From contig OZ026568.1 in NCBI GenBank assembly GCA_964020155.1, positions 1,862,320-1,926,319 of the forward strand: a stretch of DNA of 64,000 nt, read 5' to 3'. Below are positions 42,801-55,500 of the stretch, in pieces (position 1 is the stretch's first letter; every line of letters begins with the position of its first letter). A program made the position numbers and the translations under genes. Below the pieces are notes generated by a model. That model saw only the letters and a program-made list of their open reading frames with translations. It did no database searches and was not told the origin of the DNA. Source of the DNA: Chondrilla cf. caribensis. Its lineage: Eukaryota; Porifera; Demospongiae; Chondrillida; Chondrillidae.

Positions 42801-45800
42801 GTTAGTCCAACATCCATGCAATTGCAATTATCTTTCCGCACTTTTGAACCAATGGGTAGTTTTTTTATTCCAATCAAACTATTATATACCCATCCACAAC
42901 ATAATATAATGTTATACAGCAGATAAGAATCATCTTCCAAATTCATATTGCATTTATGTCAAATTATTATCAATTTTATTTTCAGGTAAGCAATGAGAAG
43001 TTTAATATAAACACCAATCAACTGGAAGAAGTCATAAGTGAACAGAGAGAAGAGTCCATGGTGTTAAACCAGCTCTGTAATGCCCAAATGAAGAAGCTTG
43101 AAGACAGTCAATTAAAAATTGAGGTATACACTGCACAATTTCCCATGCTGTGTAATTAATTCAGAACAGGTCTATTAACAGGACAAGTGTCCATATATTA
43201 TATGCAACAACAATGTGTTGGATTAAGGTTTCACTCTTCAACATATGGACACAGTGCCATACTGTACATGTCAAGATGTACAGTCTTATACATTATCATG
43301 CATGATAATAGGTTCAAGAGGAGTTACATCAACGTCACATCCAAACAATTGAAAGACAAATGATGGAATTAAATGAACAAAAGCATGCTTTGGATGAAGA
43401 ACGAAAAGCAAAGCAGCTTCAAAAGGAAGAAATGCTGAGGACTGTTCGCAATTTGGAAGCTAAATTGGAGGTATATTAAGTTGTCACATAATAATGACAT
43501 AACCTGTAATATTATAATGACATTGTATTTGTGCTATTAGTATACACTAAAGCAAGCTGCTCGACCATCGAAATACTCTTTGTTGTTGAGAACGAATTGT
43601 ATTCAATTTAATCCGTTAAGTGAACATAATACCAATTTAAATTGTCTGCTACTGCAATTATCATAATCACCATTAAATTTTCGTTAATATCAATATAGGA
43701 GAGAGAACACGAGATGCAAGCAAGAATTTGCCTGCTGCAGAAAACTGTCAAGGAGGAAAATGATGCAATAAAGAAAGAGCTACAGGTATATATCAGCACT
43801 GAGATTCAATCGGAACTGCTTAATATGTTGTGTATGGTATTTTGTTCCTTCATGAGATGTTCTCTCATGGTCTTCAGTGTTGTCAATCTGTCTTCTGTAT
43901 ACTATGGTTAGAACATTTACGTATAATGTTTACTATTTTATGTTGCAGACTCGGGAAGATAAATGTCAACGTTACATCCAAACCATTGCAAGACAAGCAA
44001 GAGAATTGAATGCACACAAGAAGTCTTTAGATGAAGAACGGGCGGCCAAACAGCTTCAGCAAAATGAAATGTTGAAGAGGACTTCCAACTTCGAAGCTAT
44101 ATTGAAGGTATGAATTCCTAAAGTCCTGCCCTCAATACATCTTTCTTTATTGCATAATACTCTCATGATTATTATTCTATTTCCTTTGAGCATCTGTCAG
44201 TATAGATATTCTTTCTTCATCCGTTTTTCACCCTCAGCTATATATAGCTTCCAATCACCATGAAGTGAAAATACTTGATAGTGATTTGGAAACATGCTTA
44301 TCAAAATGAATTAAGAATGAGTGCATAAAGTAAAAGCATGTCGACTGGAGCAACTGTAGTAGCTAACGTCCTAAATGGGTGTGCTTTGCAATCAATAAAC
44401 ATAACTTAACCACGCTACACAAACAGAAGCCTCACAAGTATCATGAATATGCAATAAGACTATGTACATGCTAGCACATGAGCCATGTACATAGTCATAC
44501 TCATACTGTTACACTGCTTGTAGTGTAGAAATGTTCATATGTACTGTTACATATGCAATTAATATAAATTTAATATATTGTAATTATTATTTTTCTAATT
44601 TCAAGGTGAAACATGACGAATATGAAAAAGGTGTGGCTTGCATCGAGGAGACCCTGGCTAATCAGACACAGGAGTTGGATGAACTCAGCAAGTTGTCCAC
44701 TGTTGCGTTTAACAGGAACACAGTATTGGAGCGGGAGGTACGAGAGCTAAGAAAGAGATTCAGGACTGCAAAGTCTGAACTGCAAGTATGTAATAATATG
44801 TACTATCTGCTATTATGATTGTGTCGTATGATGATAATAATGTGCATGTATTGTTGTGCACTAGCATTTGTCAATACTATCCAGTATGATGCAATCCCAA
44901 GAGCTAGTCTATTAAGTCTTTAATTGTGATAATGTCGTGATCAGATGGTAAAGATTGGAGATACGTAGTATAGTTAATATACGTATATTATGTCATTAGC
45001 TGGATTCAGTCCGTAGAGTAAACAGGACCTATGTCTCGTGATTTAAACTCGTATGATCTAGGTTACAGTAACTTACATACTTTAGACACTGTAGCATCAC
45101 ATATTTAATTTAAAGTCCGCCTAATAGTATTTATCTATATAGCCAGAGTGGACATTGAAAAAGTGCTAAGAAAATTACCTGTGAAATGAAATAAAATATT
45201 AATGGTTTGTTATGGTACTGTATCTAATTCTGTACTATGGCTTCTAATCCATACCAGTTTCAACAGTACCTACCTCCAGAGTTAATTACATACGGACCAA
45301 TATTGATTCATGTAGTTTTCTTGAATAGAAATTGTTAATAATATACATATATAATATGGAAATATGATATAGAAATACATATGGTACCTAATGTAGCATA
45401 ATGTGAATTGTTTGTCAATCACATTGGTTGCACAGAACCATTCCATCTCTAGAATGGGGTACAGCTGTATTATGAAACTAAATTTAATGGTAAACACAGA
45501 TAGTAAACATTGATATTATATTAATATAGATAAATCCTTTTCATATTACAAAATACATGTATCAGTTCAATCCATTCTTTGTAGGCTGAGGTGATGGGAC
45601 ATGCAACAAAGATACAGCAGCTCCAAGACAGTGAGAGAGAACCGTTTCACCAAAAAGCAGTCGCTGTACGTGTTTATTCTGTGTGCTATGACATATGTAG
45701 TTCCATTCATTATTGATGTTGTGCTGATTATTATTACTAAAGGACGAAGAGCTGAACTGTGAAAGAAGTAGCCTTTTCCTAGTCAAAGACGGCAAAGAGT

Positions 45801-48800
45801 CCTCAAAATCTTATTATCAGGATTATTTCCGCAACAGGGGGTTCAAAGGGGAGGTTGTGCGAATCAGCAAACCAGTAAATGAGAGTTCTAAGGATGTCAT
45901 TGTGGAAGTCGAGTCTAGATCAGAGGAAGAAGGTAACTTGATTATTAAATATCCTTTCATATTTGTTTCTTGTTTCTAACATAATGCAGTGTCGTTTTTA
46001 CCCCAATACCCTATGAATATACAGTTTAATGTTATTTGTTTCTTAATTTCTATCTAGTTCACATGCCTGATGACTTGAAATCAAAGGCTTCCATAATGGT
46101 ACGTGAATTTATAATATTATGTGTAAAAGTACACAACTTTACTATTGAGGTAAAAGAGCGACGATATATAGGGCCACAAATTGTGCCAAACCCAAGTTAT
46201 GTGACAAAGTGTTTTTCAACCATATGCTTCTATTCACATCACCAAGTAGTGTATATTATTATTTGTACAAACATTGTGTATTAGAAACAGTTTCAGAAGG
46301 CAGCACACTATGTACTGCTACATGCCCTATTGAAAGTGACAACCTATATAGTTACAGAGTTGCGACAAAATTGTATTATGAACATACTCCCAGCTTCATA
46401 TAATATTGCAGTGAAACTTCTCTATTAAGGACACTTTGGGACCTCCATTATATGTCCTTATTACAGAGGTGTCCTCAATTCAGAGGCCATTTTATTGACT
46501 GCAGTACTACACTGGGACACAGAATGGTGTCCTCAATATAGAGGTTTTCCTAATTCAGAGGTTTGTAATAGAGAGGTCCCACTGTATACAAATGTGTACA
46601 ATCATACCCTACCTAGTGTTACCTCGTACAATGTTGTACAAGGTTGTGATGTTGTTGCCATTTTCACTTGAAAGAGAAGCTGTCACTGAATGATTCCCTC
46701 ACCAGTCCCAAATCTCGAGCCAAGCTTCAATCTCTTCATTCCACCTTCGACCATCTTTATCTCACTTCTCAGTACCTTAAAGTGCTTCAGACCCTACATT
46801 TGATAGAGGTTTCACCTGAGTTACACTTGTATAGTAGCGGTGTGTGTGGAAACAGTACTATAGAAGTATTGTATTTGTAGAATATTAATAATGTACTAAT
46901 ATCATGTATGTGAATATCCTCATAATTCTTTCTTTCAATATAGATAAGTGACACAACCACGACAACACTGAGTGGATCTTATTTGCCGGAAATTGTTGAA
47001 ATGATATCATTCTTAATGGAAAATGATCCTTTACTGATGGGACGTGGAATTCATGTTGATGATTCTACAAGAGATGTGACAAACGGAATGAATAATGTCA
47101 AAGTTGAATTAAAACAGAAATCAGTCGAAGTGAGTGGCCCTAATCGACTGGTCATGTATTTGAGGAAACGTATACACCAAAGTCTAGTGGAGTATATCGC
47201 AGTGAAGGATAGTCCTCAAGGAAAATCAATTCTCGAAATAGTGGATATGTTGGTTGAAGAATCGGATGATATAGATGGTTGCAGTGATCTTGATCAATCA
47301 AAACGTGATGAAGACATGGATTCAAAATCAACACTATTTTCTTCAAAATGTGAGTCCAGAAATGTAATGATCTGTCATTTCACAACTGCTATGCTAAAAC
47401 TCATTGTGATATTGTCATAGATATAGTATATGACAAAGAAAGGTTTACGGACTACAGACTTTCACATTTTCACATACGAATAGTAAATTGATGCCAAAGA
47501 GCCAACTATGTCTCCCTGTACTGGTGTAGTGTGGTGGTACTGTGCTTTTATGATGACGACAATTGTACAAATTCTTTGCTTCATTTAATCTGAATAAACC
47601 AGTATGTATCCACATTGTGATAGCAAGAAGGCAAAGTAAAAATGGAACAATACTTGAAATTGATTTGAAAAAACCTCCAACTGAAAGAAAAACACCTACT
47701 ACGTACATCAGCATTGTCCGAAATAGGGAATTTACGAATTTCTTCATCTCTTTAATTCCATCGACACATGGAGTCAAACATATGTACTGTATATAATCTA
47801 TGTATCTATGTATGTAAATTCTTTGCTTCATTTGATCTGAATAAACCAGTATGTATCCACATTGTGATAGCAAGAAGGCAAAGTAAAAATGGAACAATAC
47901 TTGAAATTGATTTGAAAAACCTCCAACTGAAAGAAAAACACCTACTACGTACATCAGCATTGTCCAAAATAGGGAATTTACGAATTTCTTCATCTCTTTA
48001 ATTCCATCGACACATGGAGTCACACATATGTACTGTATATGATCTATGTACACAAGAAAATACAGGTGTAGTTTAAGAAAAGAACAGCTCAACTGCGAAT
48101 ATGGTTATGGGTATCACTACAGACGTAACACGTTAACTTTTTCTTGTCATGTACCGTACTTGTTAGTAATATAAAATTCAATATTGCTTCATGAATTTCA
48201 ACAAACTATTATAGTGGATTCTTTATGAGGAATAACCTTTCTCAAGTGTTGAGGTGACTCGTTTTAAAGATTTGTTTTAACCATTAAATAAGACGTCAAC
48301 CACTCCTGGTAGACAGAAGTACATAATACTATGAATATTCAAATGTTAAAAGTATATATTTACCCTTTCATGTAAGCATGACCAACTGCCATACACAGGT
48401 GTCCATGTATTGCGACAATGCATGTTACAGTGAACCCAGCAATATAGTATAATGATCTGGGCCTGATATCACCAGCTGTAATCAAATCATCGTCATTGGT
48501 TGTTTCTATATTCTGTTGTCACTATTTCTACTCGTTTTGAATACCTGATGTAGGGGAAGAGGAAAGCTTTCATCACAGTGGAAATATTGACCAACACCAA
48601 TCCAACACAGGAACAAGTGTGGATGACCCACCTACCGGAACATCAGATGTATCACAAACAGATACTACTCCAGAGGCTGCTGTAGTAACTGGGGAGGAAG
48701 TTTCTAAGGGTGCCATATCGGGAGCCACATCAAAAGGTGAATGTTTGTGTTGATTTTAGTAATAGACCTGTTGTTAATGGAGTCAAACAGTACATGGGAT

Positions 48801-50753
48801 ACTGTCAGACATGTTGGTAGACCAATAGGTAGTCAATATAGACACCTTCTTCAACAAATTGATAAAAGCAACCAATAAGTCAACAAACGTTAACGTTGAT
48901 GTTTACACCCCAAGGAACGTTTTTGTACCTCCATTCCTATAGATATCATCCTTTTCCCTGCAAACAATTTCCTTGGTGTTTCCAATTGACTTTGTAGCCC
49001 AATGACAGAATTGTGGTACTTTTCCTGACATACAGCAATTGTTGATTAACCAAAAGATCCCCTCAAGTGTGCCATGTAAGGTTCTGGACGATTTCCTTCT
49101 TGCTGGTTCTCAGAGTTATCAGTAATTGTTGCTGCAGAAAAGTATCATGCATAGAGCACAATGTATGTCTATGCTGCAGGTTACCCGGATGGGAACAAAT
49201 GCCTTTGTAGTAAATGTACTAATAAACAATTAATTACTTGGGTACATCCTGGTGTATATACTCACAACTGCATCTTTGAAGTAAATTGAAAGCACCCACA
49301 CAATGGGATACAAATGTTTTGAAACCTATAAGGAAGACAAGGTCATGATTTTGATAATTGCTAACATGCAAGTGTACAAAATATACATTATTAAACATAT
49401 ACGTAAAATTACTGTTGATTTTACAATTCATTAAGGTTTGCAATTGGTACCTGAATTACAAGTTCTGCCAAGAGCAAAGGAGAACTATTCACCATATACA
49501 TGTACTACAGATTTCCTTCTCTTTGTATCTCAGAACCAGATGTGGTGAAGATTCCTCTTGAGAAGAGTCCTTGCAAGCTTGTGGTGAAGAAGGGTGGCTT
49601 TCTCCATGAAGATGCTGACATCAAGATTGTTGCCATCTGCAGTGAAATGGGATTCACTAAAGGACTCAACAAGAACCTCAATGACCAGCTGAAGGGCCAA
49701 CTCCAGCAAACAGTGGACGTAAGATACCAGAATGGTAAACCTGACAAGTTTGATGTGTTCACTGTTCACTGTCCACCTTCAACCATTGGTTGTCGCTACC
49801 TTGTGGTTGCTAACATCCTGGATCGTACCCTCGGTAAGCAAAAAGACCATCAAAAGTTCCTTCAGCAGATCTTACACAGTGTGTTCAAGGAAGCAGACAC
49901 CTTGGAGATGCCTTCTGCTGCCATAGTTTCAACAACATTTGCCATTGGGGGATTTCCCCAGGATTCCATCCTTCCCTCATTCATTATGTTTTCCAGTCAG
50001 TACCGGTTCACTAATGATAAATGCCTCACTGATGTGCGGTTTCTATCCATAAGTGAAGAGGATTATTCCAATCTTCGTGCTACTGCTAATCATGTTGTCA
50101 CTGTTCACACATCAACCAAATCCAAGTCAAATAGCACTTCTTTGTCGGCCAATTTCGGAAATGCGGTCCAAGGAATTGTCCCTAATGCTGGTCGCACTCC
50201 ATCTGTTGCAGTGGAAACAGGTGACATTGTTCAGATTGGTGCAGATGCCATAGTGGTACCTGTTAACATGTCCCTTGACATGAAAGGAGCAACTTCCAAA
50301 GCTGTAAATGATACCAGTGGAGGTGATGTATTGAAAAAAATCTCACATTTAAGAGGACGACTTGTGGAGGGGGAGGTTTACCCTGTAAAATGTGAGCTTC
50401 AGTGGAATATCCAAGCAGATTGGTTGTATCTATTGTGTCGATTAAAATCTACAAAGTTAGACACTCTCAAACATGCCTGTAGGTTAGCTCTGGACACAGC
50501 AAAGAGTGATGGTTTGAAATCTATTGCATTTCCACCTATTACTAAACATAGGGGAAAAGAAGAACTTGCAAGATCAATGATGGAGGTTTTTGATACATTT
50601 CAGGAACAACAACACTGTGACCTGTCTGTAACTGTCGTTATCAAAAAGGATGATAATAGTCTTCACAAAGCGTTCATGAAGATACTCGAATGCAGCCTGC
50701 CACCCCTGGAGGAGTATGGTCAAGGTAGTGGTGTATTGAATGCAGAAGTCTGA
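41976..50753 (+). CDS. Gene 3: kinase/coiled-coil/domain X/macro-like protein, intact
   Basis: Twelve exons give 3669 nt, 1222 residues, no stop: 41976-42800, 42986-43123, 43312-43470, 43699-43785, 43949-44107, 44606-44785, 45585-45665, 45743-45932, 46058-46098, 46944-47349, 48554-48736, 49534-50753. All borders are AG/GT and phases agree. I start at 41976 (MAVHFKSW), aligned with genes 2 and 4, not at the in-frame ATG 41952. Domains: kinase 1-275, coiled coil 276-543, linker 544-620, unknown domain 621-755, low-complexity linker 756-816, domain X about 820-1010, C-terminal macro-like about 1035-1215. It has no canonical macro domain, so ADP-ribose binding is doubtful. A kinase that oligomerises and presents a macro-like tail is the best description; substrates unknown. 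Confidence 0.88.
42986..44785 (+). CDS. Gene 3 exons 2-6: coiled coil
   Basis: Exon lengths 138, 159, 87, 159 and 180 nt, all phase 0. Sequences such as VQEELHQRHIQTIERQ, EREHEMQARICLLQKT and TREDKCQRYIQTIARQ show the 53/29-residue alternation; exon 6 starts VKHDEYEKGVACIEETL. Charged, Leu-rich and Pro-free: a long parallel coiled coil is likely. Confidence 0.85.
46409..46584. mobile_element. MITE, CAGTGGAACCTCTCTATTA family
   Basis: 176 bases, same position and ends as 2045-2220 in gene 1: CAGTGAAACTTCTCTATT and AATAGAGAGGTCCCACTG. Shared by descent. Confidence 0.75.
46944..47349 (+). CDS. Gene 3 exon 10: unknown conserved domain
   Basis: 406 nt, phase 0 to 1. Encodes ISDTTTTTLSGSYLPEI, FLMENDPLLMGRGIHVDD, VSGPNRLVMYLRKRIHQSL and ILEIVDMLVEESDDIDG. 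A mixed strand/helix domain of about 105 residues with an acidic tail. I do not recognise the family. The nucleotide sequence is almost identical to gene 1 2579-2984. Confidence 0.8.
47569..48062. repeat. 247-bp tandem duplication in a gene 3 intron
   Basis: AAATTCTTTGCTTCATTT at 47569 recurs at 47816 and the two 247-base units stay nearly identical. Gene 1 has one unit (from about 3200). Non-coding. Confidence 0.85.
49534..50753 (+). CDS. Gene 3 terminal exon: domain X plus C-terminal macro-like domain
   Basis: Starts EPDVVKIPLEKSPCKL after TCTCAG. Domain X signature GFTKGLNKNLND, STIGCRYLVVANILD, IGGFPQDSILPSF. Then VAVETGDIVQIGADAIVVPV, LDMKGATSKAVND, WNIQADWLYLLCRL, LKSIAFPPITKH and LSVTVVIKKDD, a macro-type strand order but with the Asn-rich loop replaced by VNMSLDMKG. 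Stop TGA 50751-50753. Confidence 0.85.
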
Positions 50754-50874
50754 GAACACTGCTACTGTACTTCTTTACCTTCATATTATGGATACATTAT
50801 TAAGTTTCAAGAAGAAAGTTGCATTACGCATATAAACAAATTTATTTATTTATTTATAATTAATTATATTTTTT

Positions 50875-50880
50875 AATAAA
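50875..50880 (+). terminator. Polyadenylation signal of gene 3
   Basis: AATAAA in TTTTTTAATAAAAAATAT, 122 bases after the stop, in a very AT-rich stretch. Confidence 0.6.
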
Positions 50881-51578
50881 AAATATTATATTTATATATA
50901 TATTTATATATTTTTATAAAAAAAATATATTATATATATGCATCTTATTTATGTATTATTATAGTATTAATATGGATTATGTCATTAACTTCAATCAGGT
51001 TGCAACAGTACGCATAAGTTACATTTCTCAATTATATCATTCATTATTATTATAACAGTAATTATATTATCATTTATAATTAACAAACCACCGGCTCATT
51101 TGTACCAAATTTAAAGTGCAAAGGACATTGCAGAATAATGGCCACAGAAGGGAATCAGTTGTTTCCATCTGCTGTAGAGGCTGCCAGTGGCTGTCCAAAC
51201 TGCATGGGATGCAAGTGCTATTTAAGTGTTTACCAACATGCAGCCCTGATTTCTATATTGATTTCAGTGATTAGGTTTTTATCACTATTAAATTTAGAAC
51301 AATTAAGGACAAATGTACATCAATGATAATAATAAATAATAATAATGACAACATAAATAATAATAAACTAATAATCACTCTTACTTACACAATACTATCA
51401 ACAATGATATAAATTACAATAAATTTAAATTAATACATGATAGATGAAATTAATGATAATAATTATGATACAGACATACATCCAATACATGCAACTATAA
51501 CAATTATTACATATGGGAATAAGAAAGTGGATCAATGAATAAATAAAATTAGATAAGATGAACAATTCCGCATGTTTT
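50881..51578. other. Intergenic region between genes 3 and 4
   Basis: AT-rich, with a run of TATATA/TTTATA at 50885-50940 and AAT-rich patches at 51325-51370. An open frame at 51138-51326 has nothing recognisable. Up to about 51013 it is homologous to the region after gene 1. Confidence 0.6.
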
Positions 51579-51601
51579 AAAATGGCCGATTCAGGGCGTG
51601 G
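51579..51601 (+). promoter_or_regulatory. Shared promoter-proximal motifs of gene 4
   Basis: AAAATGGCC at 51579-51587 and GGGCGTGG at 51594-51601, 112 bases before the ATG. The 8 bases after (TATAGACC) also match gene 2 (TTTAGACC). Confidence 0.5.
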
Positions 51602-51690
51602 TATAGACCGTATACGTGTCCATAGGCCACGTATCCGGTCTACACAGGCTGGGATAGATTATCAAGCACATTGAATGCGGTTGAGAAGAA

Positions 51691-52518
51691 ATGGCTGCGC
51701 ATTTTAAAGAATGGCCGGAAAAGCCTGGAAACCTGGTTCTTGAAGAGAAAGAAAAGGGTCAAGGTTCGTATGGAAGAGTCTATATTGGGAAATTGGCTGG
51801 GAATCCTGTCGCAGTTAAAGTAATTTATCCCAATTTACTTCGCGCACCTGGAAACGATAACCTCTTGTTAGGATTCAAGGAAGAGTGCGCTAAACTTCAG
51901 TCGCTAAAGCATGACCGCATAGTGAAACTCTTGGGAACCTTCTGGGATAAAAGCCTCGGTCCTCTACTCGTTATGGAAGTGTTAAATCAGAATTTGGAAG
52001 AATTCCTTCGAGGCCACAGTAAGCCAGGGAGTCTGCCATTGATGCAGCAGTTGGAGATCGTCAAAGAGTTGACAGAAGGCTTGCGCTATCTTCACACCCA
52101 CAACATAGTCCATCGTGATCTGAAACCAGCGAATATACTGATCGGAAAGGATGGCCACATTCGAATAGGAGATCTGGGCCAGTCCAAGCTGTTGAACAAC
52201 CTTAGCGACATAATGAAGACGATGCAACCCGGTACTCCACTCTATTTACCACCAGAAGCTTTGAAGAAGGGCAGTGCATACACGTTGAAGATAGATGTGT
52301 TCTCCCTTGGTGTGGTAACCTTATCTATTGCTACCCAGGCTGCACCCACCACTGATATAATGAATATTGGTTCTGTACCAGAAATCATCCGCCGAAAAGA
52401 GGATTTAGATCGTCTTGAGGAGAAGCATCCATTAAAAGGAGTTATTTCCGCCTGTCTGCAAGATGATCCAAATCTTAGACCTGATGTGTGCTTCATTGAT
52501 GATCATCTTGGTGTATTG
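51691..52518 (+). CDS. Gene 4 exon 1: protein kinase domain
   Basis: 276 codons. Gly23, Gly25 and Gly28 form the nucleotide loop (GQGSYGRVY); Lys43 in VAVK; Glu64/65 in FKEEC is the likely partner of Lys43; HRDLKPANIL at 141-150; DLG 161-163; PPE 187-189. TKL-like pattern with no transmembrane segment or signal peptide. Donor GTGAGT. Confidence 0.9.
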
Positions 52519-55500
52519 GTGAGTATATATGTGATAGGATCTGAGAAAAGGGATATCATCGTGCTAAAAGTCGATTCCAAGTTAACCCTACCAAGTTAAA
52601 ACACGTGTACTAATCTACAAAATGCAGCTTAGAGTTTCCATACTTAGTCTAGTAACTACTTCGGTTGAGTATATATACTATGCGGTTGTTACACATTTCT
52701 TCCAATTCTTAATTATTTCATATACGTATATAACCCAGACACATCCATGATTTCACTATAGTCATATTATAACCATTTTATTGTAACGTTATTGTTAATC
52801 ATTATTTTAACCGTATCGTTTTCCAATCATCATCACCATCAAGCAGCACTCATTCAAGTGTAGAAAATTGAAATGCTTGTTTAACAGTAGTACACAGCCT
52901 CACTACTAGTACACAAAAATTTAACATAATTATGCTGGGTGCAACAAATGACCTGCAACGAATGACCAATAATGTAAAATTAAATAATATATTATATTAT
53001 TAATTTAGGTAGGCAATGTAAGGCTTGTTAATAAGCTGGAAGAATCTTTAAGTGAACAAAGAAAAGAGCTAATGGATTTGAATACGCTCTACAACCTCCA
53101 GAAAAAGGAGCTAGCAGACAGTAAATCAAACTTTAAGGTATTATATATATATTGTACAAATTTCATGCTGTGTATTTGATTTGCAGTTATATATTTATAT
53201 ATTATATCTATACCAGGAGTCAATCATACTTTATAATTCTTAAAACTCTTAAATTTTTTTCACTAATATCAGAATGTAAGTTCCAACTGTATAATATTTA
53301 AAATGATCAGTTGAACAACATTCTTGATAATTTGAATGGCTTGAAAATTAAAGTTGATAGCTGTGTATGGCTTCATTTTGTATAAATCCATGAACCCATC
53401 CCTTCTATGATTGTGTTTATAGGTTCAGGAGAGTAAGTGTCAAAGTCACCTCCAGACCATTGAAAGGCAAACAAGAGAATTGAATGCAAAAAGGCAAGCT
53501 TTGGCTGAAGAACGCTCGGTTAAACAGCGCCAAGAAGAAGAAATGTTACAGAAAGTTTCCAATTTAGAAGCTAAGTTGAAGGTAATTATGAATGTGACAT
53601 TCTACAAATCAACTACCTACCATAAGATTTCAATTGAGTAAGCATGATATTGTGGACAATATGTTTACCATTCAGAAGCTTTCATTTTTATCATTCTAAT
53701 TCTCTTAAAAAATTCCTAATCATTCCATGAAACTCAAAGTAAGTATTTAAATTTACAGTTGACTTTGAATCTGCAATTAATATAGGAGAAAGAGGTAGAG
53801 ATGCAAACAAGAATTCATCTACTTGAGAAAACCTTCAAGGATGAAACTGGCAAACTAAGGAAAGAACTACAGGTATGTATTTCTATTCTAATGAAATGAT
53901 TTCAAAACTGTGTGTGGTGTGTAATGACTTGAATGTGAACAATTGTAGGACATATCTTATTACACGTAGTTACCTATTATTCATATACTGAATGTTACAG
54001 ACCCGAGAATTTGAATGTCAAAGTCACCTTCAGACCGTCGAAAGACAAGGAAAGGAATTAAATGTACAAAAGCAGGTTTTGGATGAAGAACAGAAGGAGA
54101 AACAGCTTCTGCAGGAAGAAATGTCAAGAAGGGTTTCCAATTTGGAAGTTAAGTTGAAGGTATGATTTCCGGAAGTTTTTTGATGTGGTTTCATAACCAC
54201 CTAAGAAGTATTTATTATTGGTGCCACAAGAGATTGGGCAGATATTAGGTAATTCCAGGGCATAGTAATGAAATATTATTCTTGTATGAACCTGTTTTAA
54301 ATTGTTCCGAAATTAACTGTTGTAGAAAAAATCTACCATACCAATTATACCATAATATATCAAATTGAGCGTGTTTCATTCTAATATATTGAATAGATGG
54401 ATACCTGTCTGATATACACACCTAATGTCATCTTATGAGGCTATATATGCATATTTCTGGATGACTTCAGTACTGTACGATTTGAAATCAAATTTGAAGA
54501 CAAATTGATTTGATACATATGAAAATTTGATATCAATACTCTTGTATGCTCGTCAAGTGTAAATGTATATCATGTTGACCAGTTACTTAGTAACTTAGAA
54601 TAGCAGGAAAATATGAATAACTGTACCATTCGTCATTTCACTTGATATGTTATAAGTATATTGTTACCGCAACATTAGTATTTTATCATATGACATGTTT
54701 GTACTTTGAAAGATGGAGCGTGATAATTATGAAAAAGACGTGATCGGTATTGAAGAGACACTGGCTATTCAACAACACAAGATGGATGAGCTCGGCAAGT
54801 TATCCACTGATGTACATGACAGAAACACACTTTTGGAGGAAGAAGTACAAGGGCTAAAGAAAAGACTGAATACTGCTAAATTGGAGGTAATATGTAATAT
54901 GATAATAAATATATTATGTGTATACTACTGTATATGAGATGATAGTGTACATGTACACCTGTTGCTATGCTGCCACTCAATGCTATTTATTAAAAAATAT
55001 TTATAGTCCTCATATTGCCTGTTAATTAATTTTAATCATCGGGATGATTGATGGGCTGAAGTTAAAGATCCCTAACTAATTCCATTATCATGTATAACAA
55101 TGTACATTGTATTGATTGCTGGATCAAGCCAGTAAATAAACAGGATTCCTACATTAGAGTACAAATGTGATAGTATGTATGATCGCAATTGTCTCCGTAG
55201 CTAATGTACTTCAGGCTGGTACTGTAACACCATGTATTTGATTTAAAATAGGTAACTAATAATATTTATGATGTGCTTGTGCATTCTCTCAATTTGATAG
55301 TGACTGCATGGTTGATAAGGCATCTAATACACTGTATATGAATCACTTTTAATGCATACAGTGGCACCTCTTTATTACAAACCTCTGAAATGTGGAAACC
55401 TCTATAATAAGGACACCTTTCTGTGTCCCAGTGTAGTACTGAAGTGTATAAAATAACCTCTAAATTGAGGAAACCTCCGTAATAAGGACTAAAATTATGG

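Noticed and set aside
47445..48092. 215-codon minus-strand frame
   Set aside because: Falls on a non-coding 247-bp tandem repeat in a gene 3 intron; internal repetition explains the long frame.
51138..51326. 62-codon frame between genes 3 and 4
   Set aside because: No recognisable features and no counterpart in the other intergenic regions.
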